Shown here one piece after another: positions 46,967 to 55,789 of a stretch of 64,000 nt of DNA. Within the stretch, counting starts at the first letter, position 1. The number at the start of each line of letters is the position of its first letter. The notes under the pieces were generated by a model. The model did no database searches and was not told the origin of the DNA. It was given only the letters and a program-made list of their open reading frames with translations. Source of the DNA: Acidovorax carolinensis (GTDB lineage: Bacteria > Pseudomonadota > Gammaproteobacteria > Burkholderiales > Burkholderiaceae_C); assembly GCF_002157145.1 (NCBI RefSeq), contig NZ_CP021361.1, positions 2,411,001 through 2,475,000 on the forward strand, read 5' to 3'. Made by a program: the position numbers and the translations under genes.

Positions 46967-47030
46967 TCGTGCTATCAGGCGTGCGGGGTATCGTGCTATC
47001 AGGCGTGGGACTATCGTGCTATCAGGCGTG
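46967..47030. repeat. Three iterons (putative oriV)
   Basis: The 17-mer TCGTGCTATCAGGCGTG occurs three times identically at 46967, 46991 and 47014, 24 and 23 bp apart (about two turns). Directly after repA. The position, copy number and spacing are typical of a theta replication origin bound by RepA. Confidence 0.8.
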
Positions 47031-47040
47031 CCGATCGGCC

Positions 47041-47104
47041 GCAAACCCGCGCCAGCATTGGGTTTGCGCGCCCTCTAACTTCCCTAACTTAATTTCTCTA
47101 ACTT
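47041..47104. other. Inverted repeat and A+T-rich track of the putative origin
   Basis: A perfect 8-bp inverted repeat (GCAAACCC/GGGTTTGC, 47041-47067) is followed by three CTAACTT heptamers at 47075, 47084 and 47098 in an A+T-rich track. In a GC-rich element this is a plausible DNA unwinding element. Confidence 0.65.
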
Positions 47105-47231
47105 TTAGTAGGGCAACGCCGCTGCGGTGGACAACCACCACGCGGCCAGAAACGGCAGGTAATACCAGCCACCAGCCGACAGGTTTTGCAGACCGATCAA
47201 AGCAAGGCTTTCCAGCATGGAGGGCCACGCC

Positions 47232-47870
47232 ATGATCGTCGCTCTGCTCAACCAGAAGGGCGGCGTCGGCAAGACCACGCTCGCCACACACATCGCCGGC
47301 GAACTGGCAATGCGTGGCCAGCACGTCATCCTGCTGGATGCCGACCCGCAGGGTTCATCGCTCGACTGGGCGCAGCGCAGAAGTCAGCAAGGCTTGCCAC
47401 GGCTGTTCAGCGCCGTGGGCCTGGCACGCGAAACGCTGCATCAGGAAGCGCCAGAACTCGCCAGTCGGGCCGATCACGTCGTCATCGACGGGCCGCCGCG
47501 CATCGCCGCCTTGGCGCGTTCCGCGCTGCTGGCGGCCGAGCGCGTGCTGATCCCGGTGCAGCCCAGCCCCTATGACCTGTGGGCCAGCGCCGAGATGGTG
47601 GCGCTGATCCGAGAGGCGCAAGTCTTTCGGCCTGCGCTGCGCGCGGCCTTTGTCATCAATCGGCGCGTCAGCACCACCGTGATCGGGCGCGAGGCACGCC
47701 AGGCGCTCGCCGACCAGCCGCTACCTGCGCTGCGCGCGGAAGTGCATCAGCGCATTGTGTTCGCCGACAGCGTGGCCGCTGGCCGACTCGCCCGCGAAAC
47801 GGCACCTGACAGCGCCGCCGCACGCGAAATCACCGCCCTGGTGGATGAACTGCTGCGGTGGCCGACATGA
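47232..47870 (+). CDS. parA: ParA-family ATPase
   Basis: 212 aa, a Walker-type ATPase of small ParA. The P-loop is [12 protein letters not shown] at residues 8-19; Walker B region LLDADPQGSSLDW; switch DGPPR. It moves or retains the circular ICE. The ATG at 47232 has GGAGGG before it; the in-frame ATG at 47217 has no RBS. Confidence 0.95.
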   Translation: MIVALLNQKGGVGKTTLATHIAGELAMRGQHVILLDADPQGSSLDWAQRRSQQGLPRLFSAVGLARETLHQEAPELASRADHVVIDGPPRIAALARSALLAAERVLIPVQPSPYDLWASAEMVALIREAQVFRPALRAAFVINRRVSTTVIGREARQALADQPLPALRAEVHQRIVFADSVAAGRLARETAPDSAAAREITALVDELLRWPT

Positions 47871-48130
47871 CAGCGCAACCGTCACCACGCGCCAAGCGCG
47901 TCGGCATTGGCGCGCGTCCGCCCACGAATCCACACGCCGAGGCGTGGATTCGCCAGGGCGATGCCGATGCGCTGAACAAGGGCGACCTCTACACAGCCCG
48001 CCTGACCCTCGACATCACGCCCGCGCTGCGGGCGCGTATCAAGGTGTCGGCCTTCACGCAGGGCGTGACCGTGGCCGACTTGCTGCGCGGCCTGCTGGAG
48101 CGGGAGTTTCCCCCGGAGAAGATGCCATGA
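47867..48130 (+). CDS. Small partner protein after ParA
   Basis: 87 aa, with an RHH-like C-terminus (ARLTLDITPALRARIKVSAFTQGVTVADLLRGLLE). Position right after ParA, with a 4-bp ATGA overlap, suggests a centromere-binding partner or repressor (ParB/ParG-like in role). Not recognised by sequence beyond this pattern. Confidence 0.75.
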   Translation: MTAQPSPRAKRVGIGARPPTNPHAEAWIRQGDADALNKGDLYTARLTLDITPALRARIKVSAFTQGVTVADLLRGLLEREFPPEKMP

Positions 48131-48672
48131 ACGCATCCGCTTTACCTGCGGCGCACGCGGCCACGGCTGCGCCGCTGCGCGCGCCTTCGGTACTCGCTGG
48201 CCTCGTCGGCAGCGTGCCGCTGACGCGCGTTTCGCTGGCCTACATCGAACCGCAGTTCAAGCTCTACCTGCGCTTCGGCGAACCGGCACGCATGCTGCGG
48301 CTCGACCGCTGGCGGCGCTGCGCGGTGTTCCTGCCGGGCGCGATGTTCTGCCGCATTCGCTGGCAGGCCAACGACTACGGAACGATCCGCTGGCAGCTCA
48401 TGGTGATGCAGGCTGGCACGCCGCTGGACGACGTGCAGCGCATCCCCGGCGTGCGGCCCGGCGCACGCCTGCTGCTGCACGCCGAAGGCGAGAACGCGGT
48501 GCGTGCCGTGCTCGAACGCATCGACGGCATCGGCGCGCAGGGCATCGCCGCCATCGACGTTTCGCCCGCGTACTGGCGCACGCTGGGCAACCGTCTGGCG
48601 GCCCGTCTGCCGCTGCCCGAATACACCGCCGAGCGGCACGCCGCTTGGCTGACCGGGAGGGCGCTGCCATGA
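48127..48672 (+). CDS. DUF2840 domain protein
   Basis: 181 aa. Central sequence VSLAYIEPQFKLYLRFGEPARMLRLDRWRRC fits DUF2840, a family confined to Tn4371/IncP-like transfer regions. Function unknown. It overlaps both neighbours by four bases (ATGA), which shows a tightly coupled parA-orf-DUF2840-traF transcript. Confidence 0.85.
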   Translation: MNASALPAAHAATAAPLRAPSVLAGLVGSVPLTRVSLAYIEPQFKLYLRFGEPARMLRLDRWRRCAVFLPGAMFCRIRWQANDYGTIRWQLMVMQAGTPLDDVQRIPGVRPGARLLLHAEGENAVRAVLERIDGIGAQGIAAIDVSPAYWRTLGNRLAARLPLPEYTAERHAAWLTGRALP

Positions 48673-49268
48673 CGGTCCATTCCACTGTCGCACGCACGCC
48701 CGAAGCCGCGCCGCATCCTCGCTCGCGCCTGCGCGCTCGCATCGTGCTGGCTGGCCTGTCCGCCTGCGGCCTCGCTGCGCTGGCCTGGGCGGCGTTCGTG
48801 CAGCCGCTGCCGCGCCTGATCTACAACCCGTCCGACAGCGTGCCGGTCGGCTGGTATCGCGTGAAGCCGCTCGACCATCGGGCCACCTCGCTGCCACGTT
48901 CCTTGTCCGTGGGCAGCATCGTCTTGACCCTATTGCCTGCCGACGCTGCCGCGCTCGCTGCGCAGCGCGGCTACCTGCCGGCACACGTTCCGCTGCTCAA
49001 ACGTGTGGGCGCGGTCGCGCCGCAACACGTCTGCATCGTCGCCGGTCAGGTACGCATCGACGGCGTGCCTACGGCCGCCGCGCTGCCTGCTGATCGGCTG
49101 GGCCGGCCGCTGCCATCCTGGCCGCATTGCCGCCCGCTGGCCGAGGGCGAGCTGTTCCTATTGAGCGTGACCAATCCGGCATCGTTCGACAGCCGCTATT
49201 TCGGGCCGGTCAGCGCATCCGTCCTGATCGGCGTCGCGCATCCGGTCTGGCTGGAGACACGCTCATGA
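48669..49268 (+). CDS. traF: Conjugal transfer peptidase TraF (S26 family)
   Basis: 199 aa with a signal-anchor (residues 28-50) and an S26 peptidase fold: NPSDSVPVGWYRV carries the catalytic Ser, and VPLLKRVGAV the Lys. In IncP plasmids TraF matures and circularises the TrbC pilin. It is the only mating gene seen besides the relaxase in this window. Confidence 0.92.
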   Translation: MTVHSTVARTPEAAPHPRSRLRARIVLAGLSACGLAALAWAAFVQPLPRLIYNPSDSVPVGWYRVKPLDHRATSLPRSLSVGSIVLTLLPADAAALAAQRGYLPAHVPLLKRVGAVAPQHVCIVAGQVRIDGVPTAAALPADRLGRPLPSWPHCRPLAEGELFLLSVTNPASFDSRYFGPVSASVLIGVAHPVWLETRS

Positions 49269-49720
49269 TGGCCGCCGATTCGCTGCACGTCACCGTGCAT
49301 CTCATCGTGCCATCTGGCATGTCGTTCTGGATGCTGTTGCCATGTCGTCGCGCGTGCAGCGCGAACGCATCCGCGCCGCGCTTCGCGCAACATCCGGCGC
49401 AGCCGTCCAATGTGCAGGCGTCTTGCCTCGAACGCGCCCGGCCTGCGGCCATTGGCGCGCTCGCCGGCGCGCTAGCTGCAAGCAGCACAGCGCCGCCGGA
49501 CCGCCGACACCCGGAGCGACAGCGAAGGGCAAAGGCGGAAGGCAAGACAAAAGGGGGCGACACCTGGCCGCCCGCAAAGCCAGTCTGCACGTGGGGGTGG
49601 CGCGGCACGGGGCGGCTTCGCCGCCGTGCCGCGTGGGGCGCGTGGCCCGCACCAATGCAGGCATGTCCGCGTGCTTCGCACGACCGGACACGCCGGGGCT
49701 TGCAGGGAGCGCGGCCATGA
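49265..49720 (+). CDS. Possible ORF between traF and relaxase (doubtful)
   Basis: An open frame of 151 codons begins in the traF stop (ATGA) and ends in the relaxase start (ATGA). The product is rich in Arg, Cys, Trp and Ala and does not look like a folded protein. The span 49269-49716 is otherwise uncoded and is where the origin of transfer is expected. Either reading is possible. Confidence 0.3.
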   Translation: MMAADSLHVTVHLIVPSGMSFWMLLPCRRACSANASAPRFAQHPAQPSNVQASCLERARPAAIGALAGALAASSTAPPDRRHPERQRRAKAEGKTKGGDTWPPAKPVCTWGWRGTGRLRRRAAWGAWPAPMQACPRASHDRTRRGLQGARP

Positions 49721-51699
49721 CCGACCGCCGCGACGATGATTTCCGCATCCGCCCCAGCGCCCCGAAGAATCGGGGCCAAGGCTTCGTCTCCAAGGTGCTC
49801 AAGCAGACCGGCAAGGCCAGCAGCGGCAAGTCTTCGGTGCGCCGTCCCGGAGGAGCCGGCAAGGGTGCCGGAACCGGCCAGCGGCCCGGCTCGCGCCTGG
49901 GGCGCGGCCACACGGCCGCGCGCTTCGCGGGCGCAAAGCTGACGCCCATGTCGCGGCGCGTGACCATCAAGACGCTGCTGGTCAATCAACGCCAGGCCAG
50001 CCCGCAGTCGCTCGCCAAGCACCTGCGCTACATCGAGCGCGACGGTGTGGGCCGCGATGGCGAGCCGGGCCAAGCCTATGGGCCGCAGACCGATGCTGCC
50101 GACCTCGACGCCTTCAAGGAACACTGCGCCGACGACCGACACCATTTCCGCTTCATCCTCTCGCCCGAGGATGGCGCGGAACTGGAAGACCTGCGCACCT
50201 ACACGCGGCACCTCATGGGCCGCATGGAGGCCGACCTGGGCACGGGCCTCGATTGGGTGGCCGTCACTCACTGGAACACCGACAACCCGCACACGCACAT
50301 CGTCGTGCGCGGGCGCGATGACACCGGCAAAGACCTCATCATCGCGGGCGACTACATCGCCGATGGCTTCCGCCATCGCGCCGCCGAACTGGCGACCGAA
50401 TGGCTGGGGCCGCGCACCGAACTGGAGATCCAGCAGACTTTGCAGCGCGAGGTCGAGCAAGAGCGATGGACGAGCCTCGACCGCACGCTGCAACGTGAGG
50501 CCGGCGATGATGGCCGAGTGCATGTCGAACGCCTCAACGAACCGCGGTTGCAACGTCAGCGCCTGCTGCTGATCGGCCGCCTGCAACGCTTGCAGCGCCT
50601 TGGCCTGGCCGACGAGCTGCGGCCGGGCACCTTGGCCTTCCATGCCGACGCCGAGAAGACCTTGCGTGCCCTGGGCGAGCGTGGCGACATCATCCGCACC
50701 ATGCAGCGGGCCATGCGTGGCGAGCCGCGCGAGTTGGCGGTGTTCGAGCCGGGGGACGATGGCCGAACCATCGTCGGTCGCGTGGCCGCGAAGGGGCTGG
50801 CCGACGAGCTGCGCGACCGGGGCTATCTGGTCATCGACGGCGTGGACGGCAAAGCCCATTACGTCGCGCTCAATGCCCGCGACGAACTGGCGAACTATCC
50901 GACCGGCGCGGTGGTGGAGGTGAAGGGATCGGCTGACGTGCGCGCTGCCGACAAGAACATCACCGCACTGGCGAGCGGCGGCCTATACCGCACCGACCAT
51001 CACCTGGCCGTTGCGCAGGGTCAAGCCGTGCCCGGCCGCGATCCGCAGGAAGTCGTCGCGGCCCACGTCCGCCGGCTGGAAGCCCTGCGCCGCGCAGGCA
51101 TCGTGGAGCGCGTGGCCGAGGGGCTATGGAAGGTGCCGGACGACCTGGCCGAACAGGGCCGCCGCTATGACGCACAGCGCCTGGGCGGCGTGGCCGTGGA
51201 ACTGAAATCGCACCTGCCCATCGAGCGGCAGGCCCGCGTGATCGGAGCCACCTGGCTCGACCAGCAACTGATCGCTGGTGGCTCGGGCTTGGGCGACCTG
51301 GGTTTTGGTGGCGAGGCCAGACAGGCGATGCAGCAACGCGCCGACTTTCTGGCCGAACAGGGGCTGGCCGAGCGGCACGGGCAGCGTGTGATCCTCGCGC
51401 GCAACCTGCTGGGCACGCTGCGCAACCAGGACCTGGCGCAGGTCGCCAAAGACATTGCGGCCGACACCGGCTTAGAGCATCGCCCGGTGGCCGACGGGCA
51501 GCGCGTGGCTGGCATCTACCGGCGCTCGGTCATGCTCGCCAGCGGACGCTACGCCGTACTCGATGACGGCATGGGATTTAGCTTGGTGCCGTGGCGGTCG
51601 GTGATTGAACAGCGGCTGGGGCGGCAGATCGCCGCGACGGTGCGCAGCGGTGGGGTTTCATGGGAAATTGGGCGGCGGCCTGGGCTGTCCCGAGGCTAG
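49717..51699 (+). CDS. Relaxase (VirD2-like, DUF3363)
   Basis: 660 aa; nicks oriT and leads the strand into the recipient. The histidine metal motif is HWNTDNPHTHIVVRG near residue 185-198, preceded by a basic N-terminal stretch (residues 1-90) and a tyrosine-bearing helix (LAKHLRYIERDG near 110). The C-terminal half is the DUF3363 helical region. The start at 49717 gives MTDRRDDDF; an upstream start at 49342 adds non-protein-like sequence. Typical of Tn4371 RlxS. Confidence 0.93.
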   Translation: MTDRRDDDFRIRPSAPKNRGQGFVSKVLKQTGKASSGKSSVRRPGGAGKGAGTGQRPGSRLGRGHTAARFAGAKLTPMSRRVTIKTLLVNQRQASPQSLAKHLRYIERDGVGRDGEPGQAYGPQTDAADLDAFKEHCADDRHHFRFILSPEDGAELEDLRTYTRHLMGRMEADLGTGLDWVAVTHWNTDNPHTHIVVRGRDDTGKDLIIAGDYIADGFRHRAAELATEWLGPRTELEIQQTLQREVEQERWTSLDRTLQREAGDDGRVHVERLNEPRLQRQRLLLIGRLQRLQRLGLADELRPGTLAFHADAEKTLRALGERGDIIRTMQRAMRGEPRELAVFEPGDDGRTIVGRVAAKGLADELRDRGYLVIDGVDGKAHYVALNARDELANYPTGAVVEVKGSADVRAADKNITALASGGLYRTDHHLAVAQGQAVPGRDPQEVVAAHVRRLEALRRAGIVERVAEGLWKVPDDLAEQGRRYDAQRLGGVAVELKSHLPIERQARVIGATWLDQQLIAGGSGLGDLGFGGEARQAMQQRADFLAEQGLAERHGQRVILARNLLGTLRNQDLAQVAKDIAADTGLEHRPVADGQRVAGIYRRSVMLASGRYAVLDDGMGFSLVPWRSVIEQRLGRQIAATVRSGGVSWEIGRRPGLSRG

Positions 51700-51768
51700 T
51701 CAGGCCGACCCCAACGATCCCATAAAATGGATTCAACGCAGTCCACTGCAATCCCAACTGGGGGGCCA

Positions 51769-52236
51769 TCAACCCCGGGAGTAGAAACGCAGGCGAGCAT
51801 TGCGTTCGGCAGGCGATTCGTTCTGCAATTCGTTGATCACCTGTGCTCGCGTCTTGCCAGAGCCTGCGTCGGGTGTGGGTGTGCCGATCGGGTAATTACT
51901 TTCACCGTAGGAAAGGCGGCCTTGCTGCATGGCAGCCTTGGTTTCCGCAATCACCTGTGCTCGCGTCTTGCCAGAGCCTGCATCGGGTGTGGGCGTGCCG
52001 ATCGGGTAATTACTTTCACCGTAGGAAAGGCGGCCTTGTTGCATGGCAGCCTTGGTTTCTGCAATCACCTGTGCTCGTGTCTTCTCGCTCTTGAAGTGCT
52101 CCGGGTGAACGATGACTCCGGTTTCGTTGTTGGCAGGGTGCTCGTATGCGGCCGAAGCCATCCCCGGAAGGCCCAGGGCGGCCACTGCGGCCGCGGCGGC
52201 GATCATGGAGGAGAGGGAGAGGCGTTGTTGGGTCAT
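51769..52236 (-). CDS. DUF4148 protein with duplicated unit
   Basis: 155 aa, secreted: signal peptide residues 1-31 (ends GMASAA). DUF4148 is a small periplasmic family common in Burkholderiales, often near metal or stress regulators. Here the unit TRAQVIAETKAAMQQGRLSY is present twice in full and a third, partial TRAQVINEL follows. AGGAGC lies before the ATG. It resembles the 57929 protein (both have HxxHFKS.KTRAQ). Confidence 0.85.
   Translation of the reverse strand: MTQQRLSLSSMIAAAAAVAALGLPGMASAAYEHPANNETGVIVHPEHFKSEKTRAQVIAETKAAMQQGRLSYGESNYPIGTPTPDAGSGKTRAQVIAETKAAMQQGRLSYGESNYPIGTPTPDAGSGKTRAQVINELQNESPAERNARLRFYSRG
51836..52070. repeat. 114-bp tandem duplication inside the DUF4148 gene
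   Basis: Two units of 114 bp (51836-51949 and 51950-52063), nearly identical, encode 38 residues each; a third, diverged start follows. The near identity of DNA, not only protein, indicates a recent event. Confidence 0.9.
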
Positions 52237-52323
52237 GGTCAAAGCTCCTGACGAGGTTGGATGAAACTTGCATCTCTAATGCCTTGGGCGGGCGTTGAGG
52301 AGATGTGTTCATGGTAGAAACCC

Positions 52324-52600
52324 CTACCCAACAGAACCCAGACAACCCGATGACATTGTTGTCAGCTTCGGGGCTTGGCAACGCGATGCGGAAACACCAG
52401 AGCGAAGCAGGTTCGCCCCCTGGCCCGAGGTCGCCGTGACCTGGCCGGCATGGGCCTCGGCGATGGCCCGCGTGATGGGCACACCCAGCCCGGAGCCGTC
52501 GGAATCCGGATGGGCCCTGGAAGCATCGGCGCGGTAGAAGCGGTTGAACAGCCGGGGCAGGGTCTTGGCATCGATGTCGGCGCCGGTGCTTTCCACGGCT
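52324..52600 (-). pseudogene. 3' remnant of a heavy-metal sensor kinase
   Basis: The frame carries the end of a HATPase_c domain: LPRLFNRFYRADASRAH, then GSGLGVPITRAIAEAHAGQV, as in CusS/IrlS-type kinases. There is no N-terminal half or start codon; homology ends near 52600, where an unrelated frame starts on the other strand. Confidence 0.75.
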
Positions 52601-52601
52601 A

Positions 52602-52865
52602 TTGGCCTATAGGCGCATTCCGTTGGATGAAGTTCTGCGCTTCCCATTGGCATTGGGTGACCCGGCAAACTGCGAAGGGTACGCGCGCCAAGTGGATCAC
52701 TTCCAGCGCCAACAGACCGCGCTGGAACCGTTGATCGCGCACCGGGTGGCGACATTCGATGTCATGATGACACTGGTTTCCGTAGGGCTGGCCCTGGGAC
52801 TGGTAGGCGCTGCGCGCATTGCATCCAGCCGCAGCAGTGAGGCCGGTATGCCGGGCATGGCTTGA
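52602..52865 (+). pseudogene. Fragment of an unidentified membrane protein
   Basis: An 87-codon frame with protein-like sequence (RQVDHFQRQQTALEPLIAHR) and one helix near its end (TLVSVGLALGLVGAARI). It abuts the kinase remnant head to head. I do not recognise the parent; probably deletion debris. Confidence 0.45.
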
Positions 52866-53010
52866 CAAAATCAACGTCGAGTTTTGACGGTGCCATTTCA
52901 AACCCTGAAGTCAACGCAATGTCAAGCAGATGTGCTGCAACCGACTCTAGCCCTTGGCCGAACCGCGATGACTGGCCCAGATGGCGACAGTCTATGCGCC
53001 GCTGTACCCC

Positions 53011-53454
53011 TCAGTGCGCGCCATGCACATGACGTCGCCTAGCTAGCTCCGGCCCCGCCGCAGCCGCGGTGTCGAGGCCACTGAGGATGCCGCATTCGGT
53101 GACCGCATGCGGTGCGATGCAGCGCGCGCGCAACGCCTTGAGGTCTGCCTCAAGCGCGCGAAGTTCCCGGATGCGCTGCGCGACGTGGCCGATGTGTTCG
53201 TCGAGCAACGTGTTGATGTCGCCACAATCCTGCGCGGGTGATTCCCGCAGCGCGAGCAGCGCGCGGATTTCGTCGAGGGTCATGTCGAGGTTGCGGCACT
53301 GCCGGACAAATGCCAGCCGCTCGACATGGACCGGCAAGTACATACGGTAGTTGTTTTCGGCACGCGCCGGAGGCGGCAGCAGACCTTCGCGCTCGTAGAA
53401 GCGGATGGTTTCAACGGGCGTTCCCGTGGCTTCGGCCAAGATTCCAATCTTCAT
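53011..53454 (-). CDS. cadR: Cd(II)/Pb(II)-responsive regulator CadR
   Basis: 147 aa, MerR family. HTH at 1-70 (IGILAEATGTPVETIRFYEREGLL). Metal ligands probably Cys77, Cys112 and Cys121, with a His-rich end (RRRHVHGAH) as in CadR. Divergent from cadA, whose promoter it should activate. Confidence 0.92.
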   Translation of the reverse strand: MKIGILAEATGTPVETIRFYEREGLLPPPARAENNYRMYLPVHVERLAFVRQCRNLDMTLDEIRALLALRESPAQDCGDINTLLDEHIGHVAQRIRELRALEADLKALRARCIAPHAVTECGILSGLDTAAAAGPELARRRHVHGAH

Positions 53455-53489
53455 CAGCAGCCCCTTTCCGCCTGTCTTCAAGGCAGTAT

Positions 53490-53526
53490 GGGCTTGACTC
53501 TACACCGACTACAGGGTTTGCAATAT
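53490..53526 (+). promoter_or_regulatory. cadA promoter with CadR-type dyad
   Basis: TTGACT (53494) is followed by CTACACCGACTACAGGG, an imperfect dyad, and TTTGCAAT as a possible -10, with a spacer of 19-20 bp as MerR-family activators require. Confidence 0.65.
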
Positions 53527-53548
53527 GGGAAAGGTTAAAGGATCGTCC

Positions 53549-55789
53549 ATGAAAAACACTCACACTGACCAAGATTATGCGGACGCTCGCAGCAACGATT
53601 GCTGCGGCGCCTGCTCCATCGACACGGCACCTATTTCCCGTGTTCCGACCGCCACGCGCGGCCGCAGTTTTCGTATCGCCACGATGGATTGCGCGGCGGA
53701 AGAGTCGGAAATCCGCCGAGCTCTCGACGGAGTTCCAGGTATCCGTGGGCTGCGCTTTCAACTCGGCCAGCGGATGCTGACCGTCGATGCTGACGAACCG
53801 TCCATTGCGCCAGCGCTGGAGGCCATTCGCAAGGTGGGGTTTGACCCCCAGCCGGTCGTTGCGGCAGGCGCAGGACAGGTGCATTCGGAGGAAGGCGGCC
53901 ACGATCACGAAGGCGTCCGAGGCCAATTGCCCAAGCTGGCTGCCGCGCTGATCATGGCCATCGCTGCCGAGTTGATCGGGTATTTCGCACCGGAGACCGC
54001 AATCTGGCGCGCCGCTGGCCTCGCCGTGGCGGCGGTAGCGATCTGGCTAGCCGGCTTTGATGTCTACAAGAAGGGACTGACGGCCCTGCGGCATGGTCGC
54101 CTGAACATCAATGCGCTGATGACTGTCGCGGTGACAGGCGCGTTTGCGATCGGCCAGTGGCCCGAGGCTGCGATGGTGATGGCGCTGTATGCCATCGCTG
54201 AGGCGATCGAGGCGCGGGCAGTCGATCGCGCGCGCAATGCGATCAAGGGCCTGTTGGAGATGGCGCCTGAGCAGGCATCGGTGAGGCAAGTCGATGGCAG
54301 TTGGACTACCCTGCCGGTGGCCGAGATCGCCGTCAGTGCAGTGCTGCGCGTGAAACCCGGTGAGCGCGTGCCAATGGATGGTGTGGTGCGCTCCGGTCAG
54401 ACGAGCATTAACCAGGCCCCTGTCACCGGCGAGAGTATTCCTGTCGACAAGACGGCTGGCGATACCGTCTTTGCAGGCACGATCAACGAGTCGGGCACTT
54501 TCGAGTTCGAAGTCACGGCCCTCGCATCGGAATCAACGCTTGCGCGCATCATCCACGCTGTCGAAGTAGCGCAATCGACGCGCGCGCCTACGCAGGGCTT
54601 CGTCGACCGGTTCGCGGCTGTCTATACGCCAGCCATCTTCGTGCTCGCGCTGGCGGTCGCGTTGCTCGGACCATGGCTGCTGGACTGGACCTGGATGCAG
54701 GCCATCTACAAGGCGCTCGTGCTGCTGGTCATTGCCTGTCCGTGTGCGTTGGTGATCTCGACACCGGTGACTATTGTCAGTGGGCTCGCGGCAGCCGCCC
54801 GCCGCGGCATTCTCATCAAAGGAGGTATTTACCTTGAAGAGGCGCGCAAGCTCAAGGCGATTGCGCTGGACAAGACCGGCACGATCACCGAGGGCAAGCC
54901 GAGGCTGGTGGACTGGGCCGTCGTCGATTCGCAGACGGAGTCGGCGGACGCGGAACACGTCGCCGTGGTGTTGGCCAGCCATTCCGACCATCCAGTCTCG
55001 CGCGCGATCGCGGCCGGACTGAAGCCGAATGGCGTCGAAGCGAAGAATTTCACGGCGCTGGCGGGGCGCGGTGCACAAGCAGAGGTCAGCGGCGTGAGCT
55101 ATGTGCTCGGCAACCACCGTTTGATCGAAGAGCGCGGACAGTGCTCACCGGCGCTGGAGGAACGGCTGAAGCAGCACGAAGAGGCAGGCCGAACCGTCAC
55201 GCTGTTGGCCAGTCCGGAGCGGGTCATCGCGTTGTTTGCCGTCGCTGACACCATCAAGCCTTCGTCTCGTGAGGCGGTCGCATCGCTGCAAGCGCTGGGC
55301 ATCACTCCCGTCATGCTGACAGGCGACAACCAAGCCACGGCCACGGCTGTAGCACACGAAGCCGGCATCGAGCAGGCACGCGGCAATCTACTGCCCGAGG
55401 ACAAGCTGGAAGCCATCAGGGCCTTGCAGCGAGACCTGGGGCCGACCGCGATGACCGGCGACGGCATCAACGACGCGCCCGCGCTGGCCCAGGCCGACAT
55501 CGGCGTGGCGATGGGTGCGGCCGGAACCGACACAGCAATGGAAGCAGCCGACGTGGTCGTGATGAACGACGACCTGCGACGCATTGCCGAGACAGTGAAG
55601 CTCTCGCGATCGACGCACGCGGTGTTGTGGCAGAACATCACGCTGGCGCTTGGTATCAAGGCCGTCTTCCTCGTGCTTGCCCTTTTTGGCGGAGCAACGA
55701 TGTGGATGGCCGTCTTCGCCGATATGGGAGCCAGCCTGCTGGTTGTGCTCAACGGGTTGCGGCTTCTGGGTGCGGTGCAGAAGGCTTGA
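53549..55789 (+). CDS. cadA: Cd/Zn/Pb-exporting P1B-type ATPase
   Basis: 746 aa, P1B-2 pump. N-terminal cysteines (SNDCCGACS) precede an HMA-type domain with MDCAAEE. The membrane site is CPC (IACPCALVIS); phosphorylation DKTGTITEGK; GDNQATA and TGDGINDAPAL follow. A HxH segment (EEGGHDHEG) sits before TM1. The ATG at 53549 has AAAGGA upstream. Its 3' end overlaps the convergent kinase by 41 bp. Confidence 0.95.
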   Translation: MKNTHTDQDYADARSNDCCGACSIDTAPISRVPTATRGRSFRIATMDCAAEESEIRRALDGVPGIRGLRFQLGQRMLTVDADEPSIAPALEAIRKVGFDPQPVVAAGAGQVHSEEGGHDHEGVRGQLPKLAAALIMAIAAELIGYFAPETAIWRAAGLAVAAVAIWLAGFDVYKKGLTALRHGRLNINALMTVAVTGAFAIGQWPEAAMVMALYAIAEAIEARAVDRARNAIKGLLEMAPEQASVRQVDGSWTTLPVAEIAVSAVLRVKPGERVPMDGVVRSGQTSINQAPVTGESIPVDKTAGDTVFAGTINESGTFEFEVTALASESTLARIIHAVEVAQSTRAPTQGFVDRFAAVYTPAIFVLALAVALLGPWLLDWTWMQAIYKALVLLVIACPCALVISTPVTIVSGLAAAARRGILIKGGIYLEEARKLKAIALDKTGTITEGKPRLVDWAVVDSQTESADAEHVAVVLASHSDHPVSRAIAAGLKPNGVEAKNFTALAGRGAQAEVSGVSYVLGNHRLIEERGQCSPALEERLKQHEEAGRTVTLLASPERVIALFAVADTIKPSSREAVASLQALGITPVMLTGDNQATATAVAHEAGIEQARGNLLPEDKLEAIRALQRDLGPTAMTGDGINDAPALAQADIGVAMGAAGTDTAMEAADVVVMNDDLRRIAETVKLSRSTHAVLWQNITLALGIKAVFLVLALFGGATMWMAVFADMGASLLVVLNGLRLLGAVQKA

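Noticed and set aside
51836..52070. CRISPR-like or origin iterons
   Set aside because: The 114-bp units are in frame within a secreted protein gene.
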